Shown here: piece by piece, positions 24,430 to 31,931 of the stretch
Position numbering within the stretch: the first letter of the stretch is position 1
Layout: every line of letters begins with the position of its first letter
DNA from: Hominisplanchenecus murintestinalis
Lineage (GTDB): Bacteria > Bacillota > Clostridia > Lachnospirales > Lachnospiraceae
DNA: 64,000 nt
Assembly: GCA_004793585.1 (NCBI GenBank)
Contig: SRZB01000009.1
Span: forward strand, 1-64,000
Direction of reading: 5' to 3'
Program-made: the position numbers and the translations under genes
Notes under the pieces: model-generated
What the model was told of the DNA's origin: nothing
The model's database searches: none
What the model saw: the letters and a program-made list of their open reading frames with translations, nothing else

Positions 24430-24771
24430 ATGGCTGAAAGAATCAAGAAACGGCGTACCGCTATGGGATACACTCAGCAAGAATTAGCTAATAAACTAGG
24501 ACTGCAAAAATCGGCTATTGCAAAGTACGAGAACGGAAGAGTTGAAAATATTAAGCGTTCTGTTATAAAAGAAATGTCCCGCATATTAGAATGTAGTCCA
24601 TCATATCTTCTTGGCTGGGATGTTAATATTGAAAGTAGTGGAGCTTTTGTAGCCAAAATGTTAATGGATGCTGAGTTTACGAATTATGCAAAGATACTAT
24701 TTGAACTTCCAAAAGAAAAGCGCACAAAAGTATATGGATACATAGACGCTTTAAAGATAGATGGGGAGTGA
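24430..24771 (+). CDS. CI-like repressor (XRE family)
   Basis: 113 residues from ATG 24430; in-frame TTG 24424 sits closer to GAGGTG and is also possible. RIKKRRTAMGYTQQELANKL then GLQKSAIAKYENGRVENIKR is a classic XRE helix-turn-helix. The short C-terminal part (CSPSYLLGWD, then ILFELPKEKRTKVYGYIDAL) is an oligomerisation-type helix pair without a LexA-like protease domain, so induction must use another route. Divergent from the Cro-like gene. Confidence 0.88.
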   Translation: MAERIKKRRTAMGYTQQELANKLGLQKSAIAKYENGRVENIKRSVIKEMSRILECSPSYLLGWDVNIESSGAFVAKMLMDAEFTNYAKILFELPKEKRTKVYGYIDALKIDGE

Positions 24772-24777
24772 CCCCAT

Positions 24778-24885
24778 CTACCAATTCTCTTGTATGATTG
24801 TTAGAAAGTCATACAAAAACTTGTAAATTTTTATATTGCTTATTGATTCCAGCAACCTATAAACTTCTTTTTTGTAATCCATCAT
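24778..24885 (-). CDS. Very small protein beside repressor (35 aa)
   Basis: ATG 24885 is preceded by AGAGAGGTACATA. The product MMDYKKEVYRLLESISNIKI then YKFLYDFLTIIQENW resembles short helical proteins found next to XRE repressors in Clostridia (pattern 'L......Y.F...I'). It is antisense to the end of nothing else and ends seven bases after the repressor stop, convergent with it. Role unknown; an antirepressor-like peptide is only a guess. Confidence 0.55.
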   Translation of the reverse strand: MMDYKKEVYRLLESISNIKIYKFLYDFLTIIQENW

Positions 24886-24901
24886 TATGTACCTCTCTTA
24901 T

Positions 24902-24990
24902 AAAATAAACATACGTTTGTAATTACTTGTTACTATTTTACGCGCTAAGTAATATAAACCGACAGGTTTTTCAAATGTATGTTTTATTTT
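24902..24990. repeat. Inverted repeat, possible operator
   Basis: AAAATAAACATACGTTTG (24902-24919) and its near reverse complement at 24972-24990, separated by about 52 bases, between the small leftward gene and the exonuclease gene. One indel and one mismatch. No gene lies from 24,886 to 25,213 otherwise. Confidence 0.4.
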
Positions 24991-25213
24991 TTATACTGAT
25001 GCATGGATTAAACAAAAAATGCTCGCCATTTATGCGCACCCCCTTTAACTAAATTTTGCTGTACGTGAATATTATTAGTGTTATTTATACAATACCACAC
25101 TATTTACTGGAAATATACTGGTAAAATGTGGAAATTAGTTGTGCAACTTTTACAAAATGAATTAAACTGCGTTAGCGTTTAAGAAAATACCATAAAGAAA
25201 AAAGGAGAAAAGT

Positions 25214-26422
25214 ATGGCTACATGTATCTTATGCGGTAAGAAAGGAATCTTCCTTAGGATAAATAATCATGGACGATGTAAAGCTTGCCAAGAAAAATAC
25301 GACTTAGCAAAACAAGAAGAACAACGCATTGCAACGGAAATGCGTATTGCTTTCGAAAAAGAACAACTAGAAAGCCAGGAGCATGATAATTTATTTCCAC
25401 TGGCACTTCACTCTTATGTTGTAACTGACATTGAGACCAGTGGGCTAAATAGTGACATCGATTTTATTACAGAAATTTCTGCTATAAAAGTATTAAATGG
25501 TAAAGTAATCGATAAATACTCTTCTCTTATACATAGCGATCGTGTTCTTAGCCCTAAAGTAGAATCTCTTACCGGAATAACATCAAGTATGCTGAAATCA
25601 TGTCAAAAATCATATGAAACTGTAATTAAAGAGTACTCCCAATTTGTAGGCAGCTACCCTCTTATCGGGCATAATATTGATAGATTTGATTTCAAATTTA
25701 TCAATAAGGCATATAAGGAAGTGCTTAAAAGCCCATTGCGGAACAAGACTGTCGACACTCTAACTCTATCTAGGGAATACATTCGTGGATCGCAAAATTA
25801 TAAATTACAAACCCTCGCATCGTTCCTAAACATAAGCACCATTGGAGCGCATCGAGCTTTAGCCGATTGTCAAACAACACATGCCTTATATGAACACATT
25901 TCTATTGTAGCCAAAGATATAGCCAAAAAGAAAGCGGAGGATTCCGCGCTTAATGAAATAGATAAATGGATTATTCAAATGACTAAACAAATCTTTAAGG
26001 ACACAGATCATTCTTATTTTAGATATTCAAAACATAAGCAATATTTGACGGCGAGTTGTTTTGGAGAGCTTTATAGAATAAAAACGACCGGACGAATCAA
26101 ACAATATTTTGAATTTTCTCACCAATATGAACCGGATGTATTGCGCTCAACTACCCTGAAAACAACTCCGCGTTCTAAAACTTATGAGGATTCCGGCAAA
26201 AGAATTTTTTTCGAGAGTGAAGAAGAATTCATGTCATTGGCAACTGTCATAATTGAAATATATCATAAACAGAAAGCTTATGTTGATGAAAATATCGCTC
26301 ATGAGCGTATGGCGCATAATGCTAATGATACTGGTTTTATAAGACTTGTAGCAACCATTTCCCCACATTACGAGAAATCGGTAAACAGATATCTGGAAAA
26401 TCCCGAATTGATAAAATTATAG
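25214..26422 (+). CDS. DEDDh 3'-5' exonuclease with N-terminal zinc finger (prophage cargo)
   Basis: 402 residues. Residues 4-26: CILCGKK and GRCKACQ form a treble-clef-like zinc site. Residues 66-240 are a DnaQ/RNase T-type exonuclease with all catalytic residues: TDIETSG (Asp 72, Glu 74), GHNIDRFDF (Asp 159), AHRALADCQ (His 213, Asp 218). The C-terminal 160 residues are unrecognised, basic and aromatic, perhaps for substrate binding. The gene is in the rightward cargo block between repressor and integrase, the usual place for lysogenic-conversion and superinfection-exclusion genes. It shares a leader motif with the next gene. Confidence 0.85.
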   Translation: MATCILCGKKGIFLRINNHGRCKACQEKYDLAKQEEQRIATEMRIAFEKEQLESQEHDNLFPLALHSYVVTDIETSGLNSDIDFITEISAIKVLNGKVIDKYSSLIHSDRVLSPKVESLTGITSSMLKSCQKSYETVIKEYSQFVGSYPLIGHNIDRFDFKFINKAYKEVLKSPLRNKTVDTLTLSREYIRGSQNYKLQTLASFLNISTIGAHRALADCQTTHALYEHISIVAKDIAKKKAEDSALNEIDKWIIQMTKQIFKDTDHSYFRYSKHKQYLTASCFGELYRIKTTGRIKQYFEFSHQYEPDVLRSTTLKTTPRSKTYEDSGKRIFFESEEEFMSLATVIIEIYHKQKAYVDENIAHERMAHNANDTGFIRLVATISPHYEKSVNRYLENPELIKL

Positions 26423-26570
26423 AATTTAAAGCATAAATGCTTGAATGCCCGAATGTATGTACGTAAAATACATTAATAAACTATGGAAGCTATTTTCACA
26501 GCTTTCGTAAAACCGATTAAGTCGCTTCGGCGTTTTAATAAAAATACCATAAAGAAAGAAGGAAGAACTT

Positions 26571-27203
26571 ATGAAAAAGAAATTAGCAGCTTTATTTTTA
26601 TGCTTCTTAATGCTCCTCCTGGCAGGATGCGGGAGCGGTATCAAACAGGAAGATTATGACGCTTTAAAGGCAACTTCTGATTCTCTTCAAAGCGAAAAAG
26701 AGATGCTGGAAAGTGAAATAACTGCTCTGCAAAGTGAGCATGGCGACCTGCTGAATGAAAACACTACCCTGCAAAGTGAAAACACTGGCTTGCAGAGCGA
26801 AAACGCCACTCTGCAAAGTGAGAACACTGACCTGCAGAGCGAAAAGAAACAACTGTCAGCAGACTTACAGACAAAATCTTCGGAACTTGTCTCCGTCAAG
26901 GATAAATATGCTTCTTATAAGAAAAAGATGAAACCCTATGAAAAAGCAGCGAAAAGCGAAGCAAATCAGAATGATGAGAAAGCAACAGCTAAATCCACCC
27001 CAGAACCAGAAACTTCTGCTCCTGAGACGGAAACGCAGCCTGAAGCAGAACCACAGATGGAGTATGTGGAGCAAGTATGGATTCCGAACAGTGGTTCAAA
27101 GTATCACCGTGATTCTTCATGCAGCAATATGAAATCGCCGACACAGGTAAGCATATCTGAAGCCGAACGGATGGGCTATACTCCGTGTAAGCGTTGTTAT
27201 TAA
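26571..27203 (+). CDS. Coiled-coil lipoprotein with C-terminal cysteine motif (prophage cargo)
   Basis: 210 residues. A lipobox LAGC ends at Cys 20. Residues 24-125 are a long coiled coil with seven-residue repeats of the type LQSEN[TA]x, about six copies. A Pro/Glu-rich linker follows. The last 45 residues have YHRDSSCSNMKSPTQVSIS, then A-x-x-x-G and TPCKRCY; this C-terminal module occurs on many secreted or nuclease-linked Firmicutes proteins and resembles the Ada metal site. Surface lipoproteins expressed from prophages can block superinfection (as Ltp of TP-J34); that role is a hypothesis here. Confidence 0.82.
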   Translation: MKKKLAALFLCFLMLLLAGCGSGIKQEDYDALKATSDSLQSEKEMLESEITALQSEHGDLLNENTTLQSENTGLQSENATLQSENTDLQSEKKQLSADLQTKSSELVSVKDKYASYKKKMKPYEKAAKSEANQNDEKATAKSTPEPETSAPETETQPEAEPQMEYVEQVWIPNSGSKYHRDSSCSNMKSPTQVSISEAERMGYTPCKRCY

Positions 27204-27348
27204 ACGAAATTAAAAACGGTTCTGCTTCAACAGGACCAAATACGTCATAACGTCAAAAGCTCTGGATACATATTGTAAACCTTGTCTGCATATATTATAA
27301 TGCCTACAGGCACCAAGAGATGGTTGCATTGTATGTACACTAAGTAAA

Positions 27349-27380
27349 AACCCCAGGGCGGCTACTCTGGGGTTTTCTTT
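27349..27380 (+). terminator. Intrinsic terminator after cargo genes
   Basis: AACCCCAG (27349-27356) pairs with CTGGGGTT (27367-27374), followed by TTCTTTT. It separates the cargo unit from the integrase gene. The rest of the 27,204-27,436 gap shows nothing else clear. Confidence 0.8.
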
Positions 27381-27436
27381 TATGGACTAGTTGTCATTGT
27401 GATTAATAATTCTGTAAACTTCAGGAGGTAACCTTT

Positions 27437-28930
27437 ATGCCAAAATCAAAACCTATTCTCCAGGAAGCCGCCCTCTATGTCCGTGTCAGTACTGCCATGC
27501 AGGACGAGCTTTCCCCGGATGCCCAGATACGTCTTGGTCTTGAATATGCCAAGAAAAACGGGCTGCATGTATCAGCGGAGCATATATATACAGAACATGG
27601 TATTTCCGGGCGGCACGCGGAAAAACGTCCGGAGTTTTTGCGGATGATTTCTGCTGCTAAATCAGACGAGCATCCTTTTGACGTGATACTTGTCTGGAAG
27701 TTTAGCCGATTCGCCCGGAATCAGGAGGAAAGCATCGTCTACAAGAGCTTGCTGCGTAAGAAATGCCGTGTGGACGTCATCAGTATTTCCGAGCCTGTGA
27801 TTGAAGGCCCTTTTGGCAGTTTGATAGAGCGTATCATTGAATGGATGGACGAGTACTATTCTGTTCGCCTGTCTGGTGAAGTTACCCGTGGTATGACTGA
27901 GAAAGCCCTGCGTGGCGGTTACCAGGCGCGCCCGCCTCTTGGATACCGTATTGCAGAACGGGGAAAGCCGCCTGTAATCGTTCCTGAGGAAGCTGATACC
28001 GTACGTCTGATTTTTGATTGCTATGTAAACAGAAATATGGGGTTCTTCGACATTGCGCGTGAGCTGAACCGCCTGGGGCGATTGACTTCCCACGGCAAGG
28101 CTTTTGAACGCCGTTCTATTGAATATATCATCCAGAACCCTACCTACTGCGGAATGATCCGCTGGAACCGGACAACTAACGAAACAAATGAGATTAAACC
28201 GGAAGAAGAATGGATTGTTACAGAAGGGCATCAGGAAGCCATTATTACAAAAGAGCTTTTCGAACAGGCACAGACTCGTTTTAAAAGCGAATACAGGGCC
28301 AGAGGCGCGCGTCCCTCATCTACTTATAAGCACTGGCTTTCAGGGATTGTAAAATGTCCTCACTGCGGACGGACGATGATTGCGAAAGCCGTCAGCAATA
28401 AAGAATACTGCTATTTTACTTGTTATGGATATTCAAAAGGAAAATGCCTGATATCAAACTCTGTCAGTTCCCGGATATTGGAACCTGCGGTTCTGGCAGC
28501 TATTAAGCATGTCCTGGATACGGAAAATCTTTCTTTCCGAATAATGGAATATCAGCCGCCAGCAGAAAGTGACCGCTCTGCCCTGCTGCGTGAAATGCTT
28601 TCGCGCCTTGCCGGAAAAGAACGCCGCATCCGGGAAGCTTATCGGGACGGCATTGATACTCTGGAAGAATATAAAGAAAATAAAGAAATCCTGTCCAAGG
28701 AACGCTCTTCGCTGGAGGCTGAGCTTTCAGCGCTGGAGGCTCCACCCGCTGCCGCCGATGAAGAGGTTGTGAAAAAGCAGATGCTATCCCGCATCCATGA
28801 CACATACGATGTGCTTCAGTCTGATGCCGACGTCATGATGAAAAACGAACTGTTGAGAAATGTAGTAGAAAAGATTGTATATGATAAAAGAGACGGCTCA
28901 TTAAAGGTTCATTACCTGTACAAGCCTTGA
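27437..28930 (+). CDS. int: Large serine integrase of the prophage
   Basis: 497 residues. The catalytic domain has ALYVRVSTAMQDELSPDAQI with Ser 18, then WKFSRFARNQEES and GPFGSLIERIIEWMDEYYSV. The recombinase domain follows (GGYQARPPLGYRI, then NPTYCGMIRWNRT). A zinc ribbon is at about residues 305-335 (CPHCGRTM, FTCYGYSKGKC) and a coiled coil at 375-435. AGGAGGTAACCTTT precedes the ATG. The gene ends about 40 bases before the host sleC fragment, as expected for an integrase beside its attachment site. No terminator is seen between the stop and the host DNA. Confidence 0.95.
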   Translation: MPKSKPILQEAALYVRVSTAMQDELSPDAQIRLGLEYAKKNGLHVSAEHIYTEHGISGRHAEKRPEFLRMISAAKSDEHPFDVILVWKFSRFARNQEESIVYKSLLRKKCRVDVISISEPVIEGPFGSLIERIIEWMDEYYSVRLSGEVTRGMTEKALRGGYQARPPLGYRIAERGKPPVIVPEEADTVRLIFDCYVNRNMGFFDIARELNRLGRLTSHGKAFERRSIEYIIQNPTYCGMIRWNRTTNETNEIKPEEEWIVTEGHQEAIITKELFEQAQTRFKSEYRARGARPSSTYKHWLSGIVKCPHCGRTMIAKAVSNKEYCYFTCYGYSKGKCLISNSVSSRILEPAVLAAIKHVLDTENLSFRIMEYQPPAESDRSALLREMLSRLAGKERRIREAYRDGIDTLEEYKENKEILSKERSSLEAELSALEAPPAAADEEVVKKQMLSRIHDTYDVLQSDADVMMKNELLRNVVEKIVYDKRDGSLKVHYLYKP

Positions 28931-28969
28931 TTTTACTGGCTTTTTCTTCATTGTACGTTGTTGCAATTT

Positions 28970-29174
28970 GGTCATCCAGTTTGGACACTTAACCCGTTGT
29001 CCGTCACAATATTGTGTTAAAATAGGCTGTTTCACATTTGGGCGGGACAGATAATTTTCAAATACATCATCAACCACTTCTGAAATACTCTCAAAAATAT
29101 TTCTTCCGTAAATCCATTTGTGGTCAAACGCCGTCGACGAGGTAATCGTAAAATCAAATCCTTTATTTCGATAC
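28970..29174 (-). pseudogene. sleC: sleC middle fragment between two mobile elements
   Basis: About 67 codons read YRNKGFDFTITSSTAFDHK, then IYGRNIFESISEVVDDVFEN and LTQYCDGQRVKCPNWMT. This is the stretch that follows the 5' fragment at 36,594-37,271 in clostridial SleC proteins. It is cut on the right by the 7.4 kb element (core GTAT at 29171-29174) and on the left by the prophage near 28,970. It has no ribosome site or natural start here. The remaining C-terminal part, which in the family carries a peptidoglycan-binding domain, must lie left of the window. Family identity is from recall of SleC sequences. Confidence 0.85.
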
Positions 29175-29196
29175 ACCGAAATCACCATATATTCAG
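29171..29196. other. Left attachment junction of the 7.4 kb element
   Basis: Core ATAC at 29171-29174; host sleC lies to the left and element to the right. The element arm reads ACCGAAATCACCATATATTC and mirrors the arm at the other end. Confidence 0.8.
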
Positions 29197-29306
29197 GTCT
29201 TTCGTTCGCTGATTTTTAACGAGTTAATCATCAATCTACATGGTAAAAAAGGGTATGATTTAGCATACAAATAAATAACTTTTTGAGCCTTGCTCCTAAA
29301 AAATAC

Positions 29307-29345
29307 GGATTACCCGATTTATAGTCGGGTAGTCCATTTTTTATG
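29307..29345 (+). terminator. Terminator at left end of the element
   Basis: GGATTACCCGA (29308-29318) pairs with TCGGGTAGTCC (29325-29335), then ATTTTTTAT. In the excised circle it would lie about 35 bases after the stop codon of the recombinase reading frame, so it is probably the recombinase terminator, split from its gene by integration. Confidence 0.75.
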
Positions 29346-29405
29346 CCCTTTTCTAAGCTGTGAATTTAATAGTCGGGTGCTTTTTTAAAAAAGGAGTACA
29401 GGCTT

Positions 29406-29882
29406 ATGAAATACTTTACAGGGATTAAGACAATAGAGGAATTACGTCAAAGGTACAGAGAGTTATTAAAGAAATATCATCCAGATAATGAGGGCGGTAG
29501 CGTGGAAATTACACAGGAAATTAACGCTGAATACGACCGCTTATTTTCCATTTTAAGTGAGGAAAAGCAGACAGACAAGGAAAGTACCAACTATGACTAT
29601 CAGGCTGAAAATGACGCTTTTAAGAGCGTTATAAACAAGATTATCCATATCAATTCTGATGTGGAAATCATAGGTTCATGGATATGGGTACACAGTGGGT
29701 ATGAGTACAGAGAGTTATTAAAGAATGTCGGTTTCAAGTATGCGCCGAAAAAGAAATGCTGGTGCTGGCACTATGGGGATTATGTACGCTATCACAAAGG
29801 CGAGGTTTCTCTTGAGGAAATCCGGCAGAAGTACGGTTCTAAGAAAGTCAACAACAAATCAAAACAGTACGCAATCGGCTAA
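29406..29882 (+). CDS. J-domain protein on mobile element
   Basis: 158 residues. Residues 1-55 are a J-domain: ELRQRYRELLKKYHPDNEGG has the HPD tripeptide, and a helix IEEL...Y..L frames it. The C-terminal 70 residues (IIGSWIWVHSGYEYRELLK, then KYAPKKKCWCWHYGDY) recur in J-domain proteins of Firmicutes plasmids and conjugative elements. A GGAG site precedes the ATG. It may recruit host DnaK for replication initiator or relaxosome remodelling; not shown. Confidence 0.85.
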   Translation: MKYFTGIKTIEELRQRYRELLKKYHPDNEGGSVEITQEINAEYDRLFSILSEEKQTDKESTNYDYQAENDAFKSVINKIIHINSDVEIIGSWIWVHSGYEYRELLKNVGFKYAPKKKCWCWHYGDYVRYHKGEVSLEEIRQKYGSKKVNNKSKQYAIG

Positions 29883-29900
29883 GAAAGGATGTGGGGTACT

Positions 29901-30092
29901 ATGAGCAAAACAGAATTTATAAAGGTTTTTGAATTAACGCTTGTATCTGCAAACCTTGACATTATCGGTCTGTCCCTTATGGATGACAGCCACGCATTGA
30001 TTACCTTTAAAGGCAATGGGACAAGGAAAGTCAATATTGAGGGCGACAGTTACGGTGCTATTATCAAAGACGTTATGAAGTATGTATTTTGA
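29901..30092 (+). CDS. Small element protein, unknown
   Basis: 63 residues from ATG 29901 (AAGGATGTGGGG upstream). MSKTEFIKVFELTLVSANLD then MDDSHALITFKGNGTRKVNI. It follows the J-domain gene by 18 bases and is cotranscribed with it. Such small proteins accompany J-domain genes in Firmicutes mobile elements; function unknown. Confidence 0.72.
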   Translation: MSKTEFIKVFELTLVSANLDIIGLSLMDDSHALITFKGNGTRKVNIEGDSYGAIIKDVMKYVF

Positions 30093-30117
30093 GGGGAAAG
30101 AGCCTTCCATAAACATA

Positions 30118-30162
30118 AACAAGCATGATCTGCGATACTCCGTATCGCAGACCATGCTTGTT
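30118..30162. terminator. Bidirectional terminator between convergent genes
   Basis: A long hairpin: AACAAGCATG (30118-30127) with CATGCTTGTT (30153-30162), continued by CTGCGATAC / GTATCGCAG around a three-base loop. It lies between the rightward small gene and the leftward relaxase gene. Confidence 0.85.
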
Positions 30163-30171
30163 CTTAACGAC

Positions 30172-31455
30172 TTATGCTGAAAAATCATAGCCGGTATTTT
30201 CGTCATCAAAATCGTCGGTATCGTTCATCCATGAACGCTCTAACATATCATTCCACCAGTCTGAATGTTTCTTTTTACGTTCATTCAAGAACTTTTTATA
30301 CCAATATTCAAAAGGCTTGCGGTATTCCTTGCCATTCCGTCTGCCCTCACGGTCTAAGAACTCTAAAAATTTAGTGTCCAAGTGTTTTTCTTCTGAAAGA
30401 ATCTGATTGCAGGTTTCAGCAGTGGACTGGATTTTTTCAAGCAGTTCCGCTACTTCCAGTTCCCTTTTCCGTACATTCATTTCCCTAACCTTGAGAGCCT
30501 TTGATTGCGCCTGTACGGTTGCCCTGTCGTTTTCAAGGGCGTTTTGCTGTGCAGATAAAATTTCACGTTCTTTTTTAATTTTATCCTGCTCTACTTTTGA
30601 AGTCGCCATAATATCGGCAACAGCCATTTCCAATTTTTCCAAATCATTTCTTTTAATGCTCATTTTGAGTTCCTCCATTCTTAAATTTAATTCTCTATCA
30701 GTCAACTCTTTGAGTTGGTCTGGGGTTAAGCCTTGTTGGTGCCACTCACCGTTTTTATCATAATACCCGGCAAGCTGTTCCTCAATCGGCTTGTTTTCTA
30801 ATTCAATGTCATATCCTTTATCCAGTAATTTTTTACGAAATTTCCTATGTAACCCGGCTAATTGTTTTGGGTTTTTGAAGAACTTAGTTTGTGAAATAGA
30901 ACATTTCACTTCACCGTCTTTGTCTGTTTCGTGGCAAGCCACGAATGAAACGTGGATATGTGGGTTTGTCTCGTCTTTATGGATTGAAAAACCAGTGATA
31001 TTGTCTGTCCCAAATTCTTCTTCAAGAATCCCAATTAAATCCCACATCCATGTATTTTCATGTCCTGTAATTGAATCGTTACCCATTTGCAGGACAAGCG
31101 GACGGACAATCACTGTATCATTTTTTCCTTTTGTGGAAATCCTTGCCCCATGCTCTTTTGCGTATTCAATACGTCTGTTAATTGCATTTACCATATCTTT
31201 AGAGTGGCTTGTTCTCTGCCATTCCCCATTAGAATCTTTATAATAAGATTCGTTTTCTAATGTGAGGTCAGAATTTATATCAGGGTTGCTATGCTGTACC
31301 TCACATCCATTCATTTTGTCTGTACTCCTGTCAATGTGCCGGATATATCCGGCAATCCCCATATTTCCAGATTTATTTGTTTTTGTGCTTGTGTATTTGC
31401 CGGAATAATGGATTTTTACACTGGCGTCAAATGATAAATAACCAATTTTAACCAC
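30172..31455 (-). CDS. mobV: MobV relaxase (Mob/Pre family)
   Basis: 427 residues. SFDASVKIHYSGKYTSTKTN and NMGIAGYIRHIDRSTDKMN start the relaxase domain. The HUH motif is KDETNPHIHVSFVA (His 166, 168), and GARISTKGKNDTVIVRPLVL carries motif I-like residues. Residues 255-360 are a long coiled coil, the usual C-terminal part of MobV. It nicks oriT in DNA of this element so that a coresident conjugative system can transfer it. The candidate oriT lies upstream in the 31,456-31,760 gap. Confidence 0.93.
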   Translation of the reverse strand: MVKIGYLSFDASVKIHYSGKYTSTKTNKSGNMGIAGYIRHIDRSTDKMNGCEVQHSNPDINSDLTLENESYYKDSNGEWQRTSHSKDMVNAINRRIEYAKEHGARISTKGKNDTVIVRPLVLQMGNDSITGHENTWMWDLIGILEEEFGTDNITGFSIHKDETNPHIHVSFVACHETDKDGEVKCSISQTKFFKNPKQLAGLHRKFRKKLLDKGYDIELENKPIEEQLAGYYDKNGEWHQQGLTPDQLKELTDRELNLRMEELKMSIKRNDLEKLEMAVADIMATSKVEQDKIKKEREILSAQQNALENDRATVQAQSKALKVREMNVRKRELEVAELLEKIQSTAETCNQILSEEKHLDTKFLEFLDREGRRNGKEYRKPFEYWYKKFLNERKKKHSDWWNDMLERSWMNDTDDFDDENTGYDFSA

Positions 31456-31613
31456 CTCATTTCTTATTATTATACCTTAATGATACATCAGAATTTTCAG
31501 AATACAATGCCTTGTCAAGTATTTTTTTATCCGGTTATTTTCTGGCTTTTGCCAGGTTGTTCTGTCTATGGCGGTAGGTTATTTCTTTCCCGAAAAAGTA
31601 TCTCGTTCCGTTC

Positions 31614-31707
31614 GATGTAAGCAAAATACATCGAAATAAATTTCGATAATTTTGCAAGGAGTTGCACTCCCTTGACCCTTGCTTTTCCCCACCTCTGCGG
31701 TGGGGAA
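31614..31707. other. Candidate oriT of the mobilizable element
   Basis: Upstream of mobV. CGATGTA and TACATCG (31614-31634), the perfect palindrome TCGAAATAAATTTCGA at 31631-31646 flanked by GCAAAAT / ATTTTGC, then TTCCCCACC / GGTGGGGAA (31685-31707). Dense dyad symmetry just 5' of a MobV gene is the usual oriT setting; no nick site can be proven. Confidence 0.5.
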
Positions 31708-31931
31708 TTATTGCCCCGGTTCTGTATCTCTTTTCACTTATTCTGTATCTATTGCCTTAGGCTATAATTAAGGGAGCGGGTGCAAAAGTAAAAAAGAAAG
31801 GAGCTGATTTTGAAATGGACAAAACTGATAAAAGAGAGTATAATTTTTAATTAAGCTAACATATGTCGAAAAATGACGAATTTTTTCACAAAAATGAATA
31901 TTTAGCATATACCAAAGAAAGGGGATTCATT

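Larger units (their letters stand above)
1..28970. mobile_element. Prophage (siphovirus-type), right part, integrated in sleC
   Basis: A continuous block of phage genes with the usual head-to-tail order on the minus strand, a repressor/Cro switch at about 24.0-24.8 kb and a large serine integrase at the right end. The right boundary is placed where the integrase flank meets a fragment of the host sleC gene, near 28,966-28,972: on the minus strand the host protein reads up to C-P-N-W-M-T and then departs from the family. The left end is not in the window, since the tape measure gene still runs at base 1, so tail tip, lysis genes and the other attachment site are missing here. The neighbouring 7.4 kb element is separate and carries its own recombinase. 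Confidence 0.93.

Noticed and set aside
1..28970. Left prophage attachment site inside the window
   Set aside because: Tail genes run off the left edge and no second sleC junction is seen, so the site must lie outside.
28901..29188. 95-codon gene between the two recombinase elements
   Set aside because: Its first residues come from the 7.4 kb element, the last 21 from the prophage side, and the middle is sleC. No ribosome site. It is a fragment, not a gene.
31863..31931. Longer start for the Big_2 protein
   Set aside because: The extension would put 23 charged residues before a good signal peptide; the ATG at 31932 has its own ribosome site.
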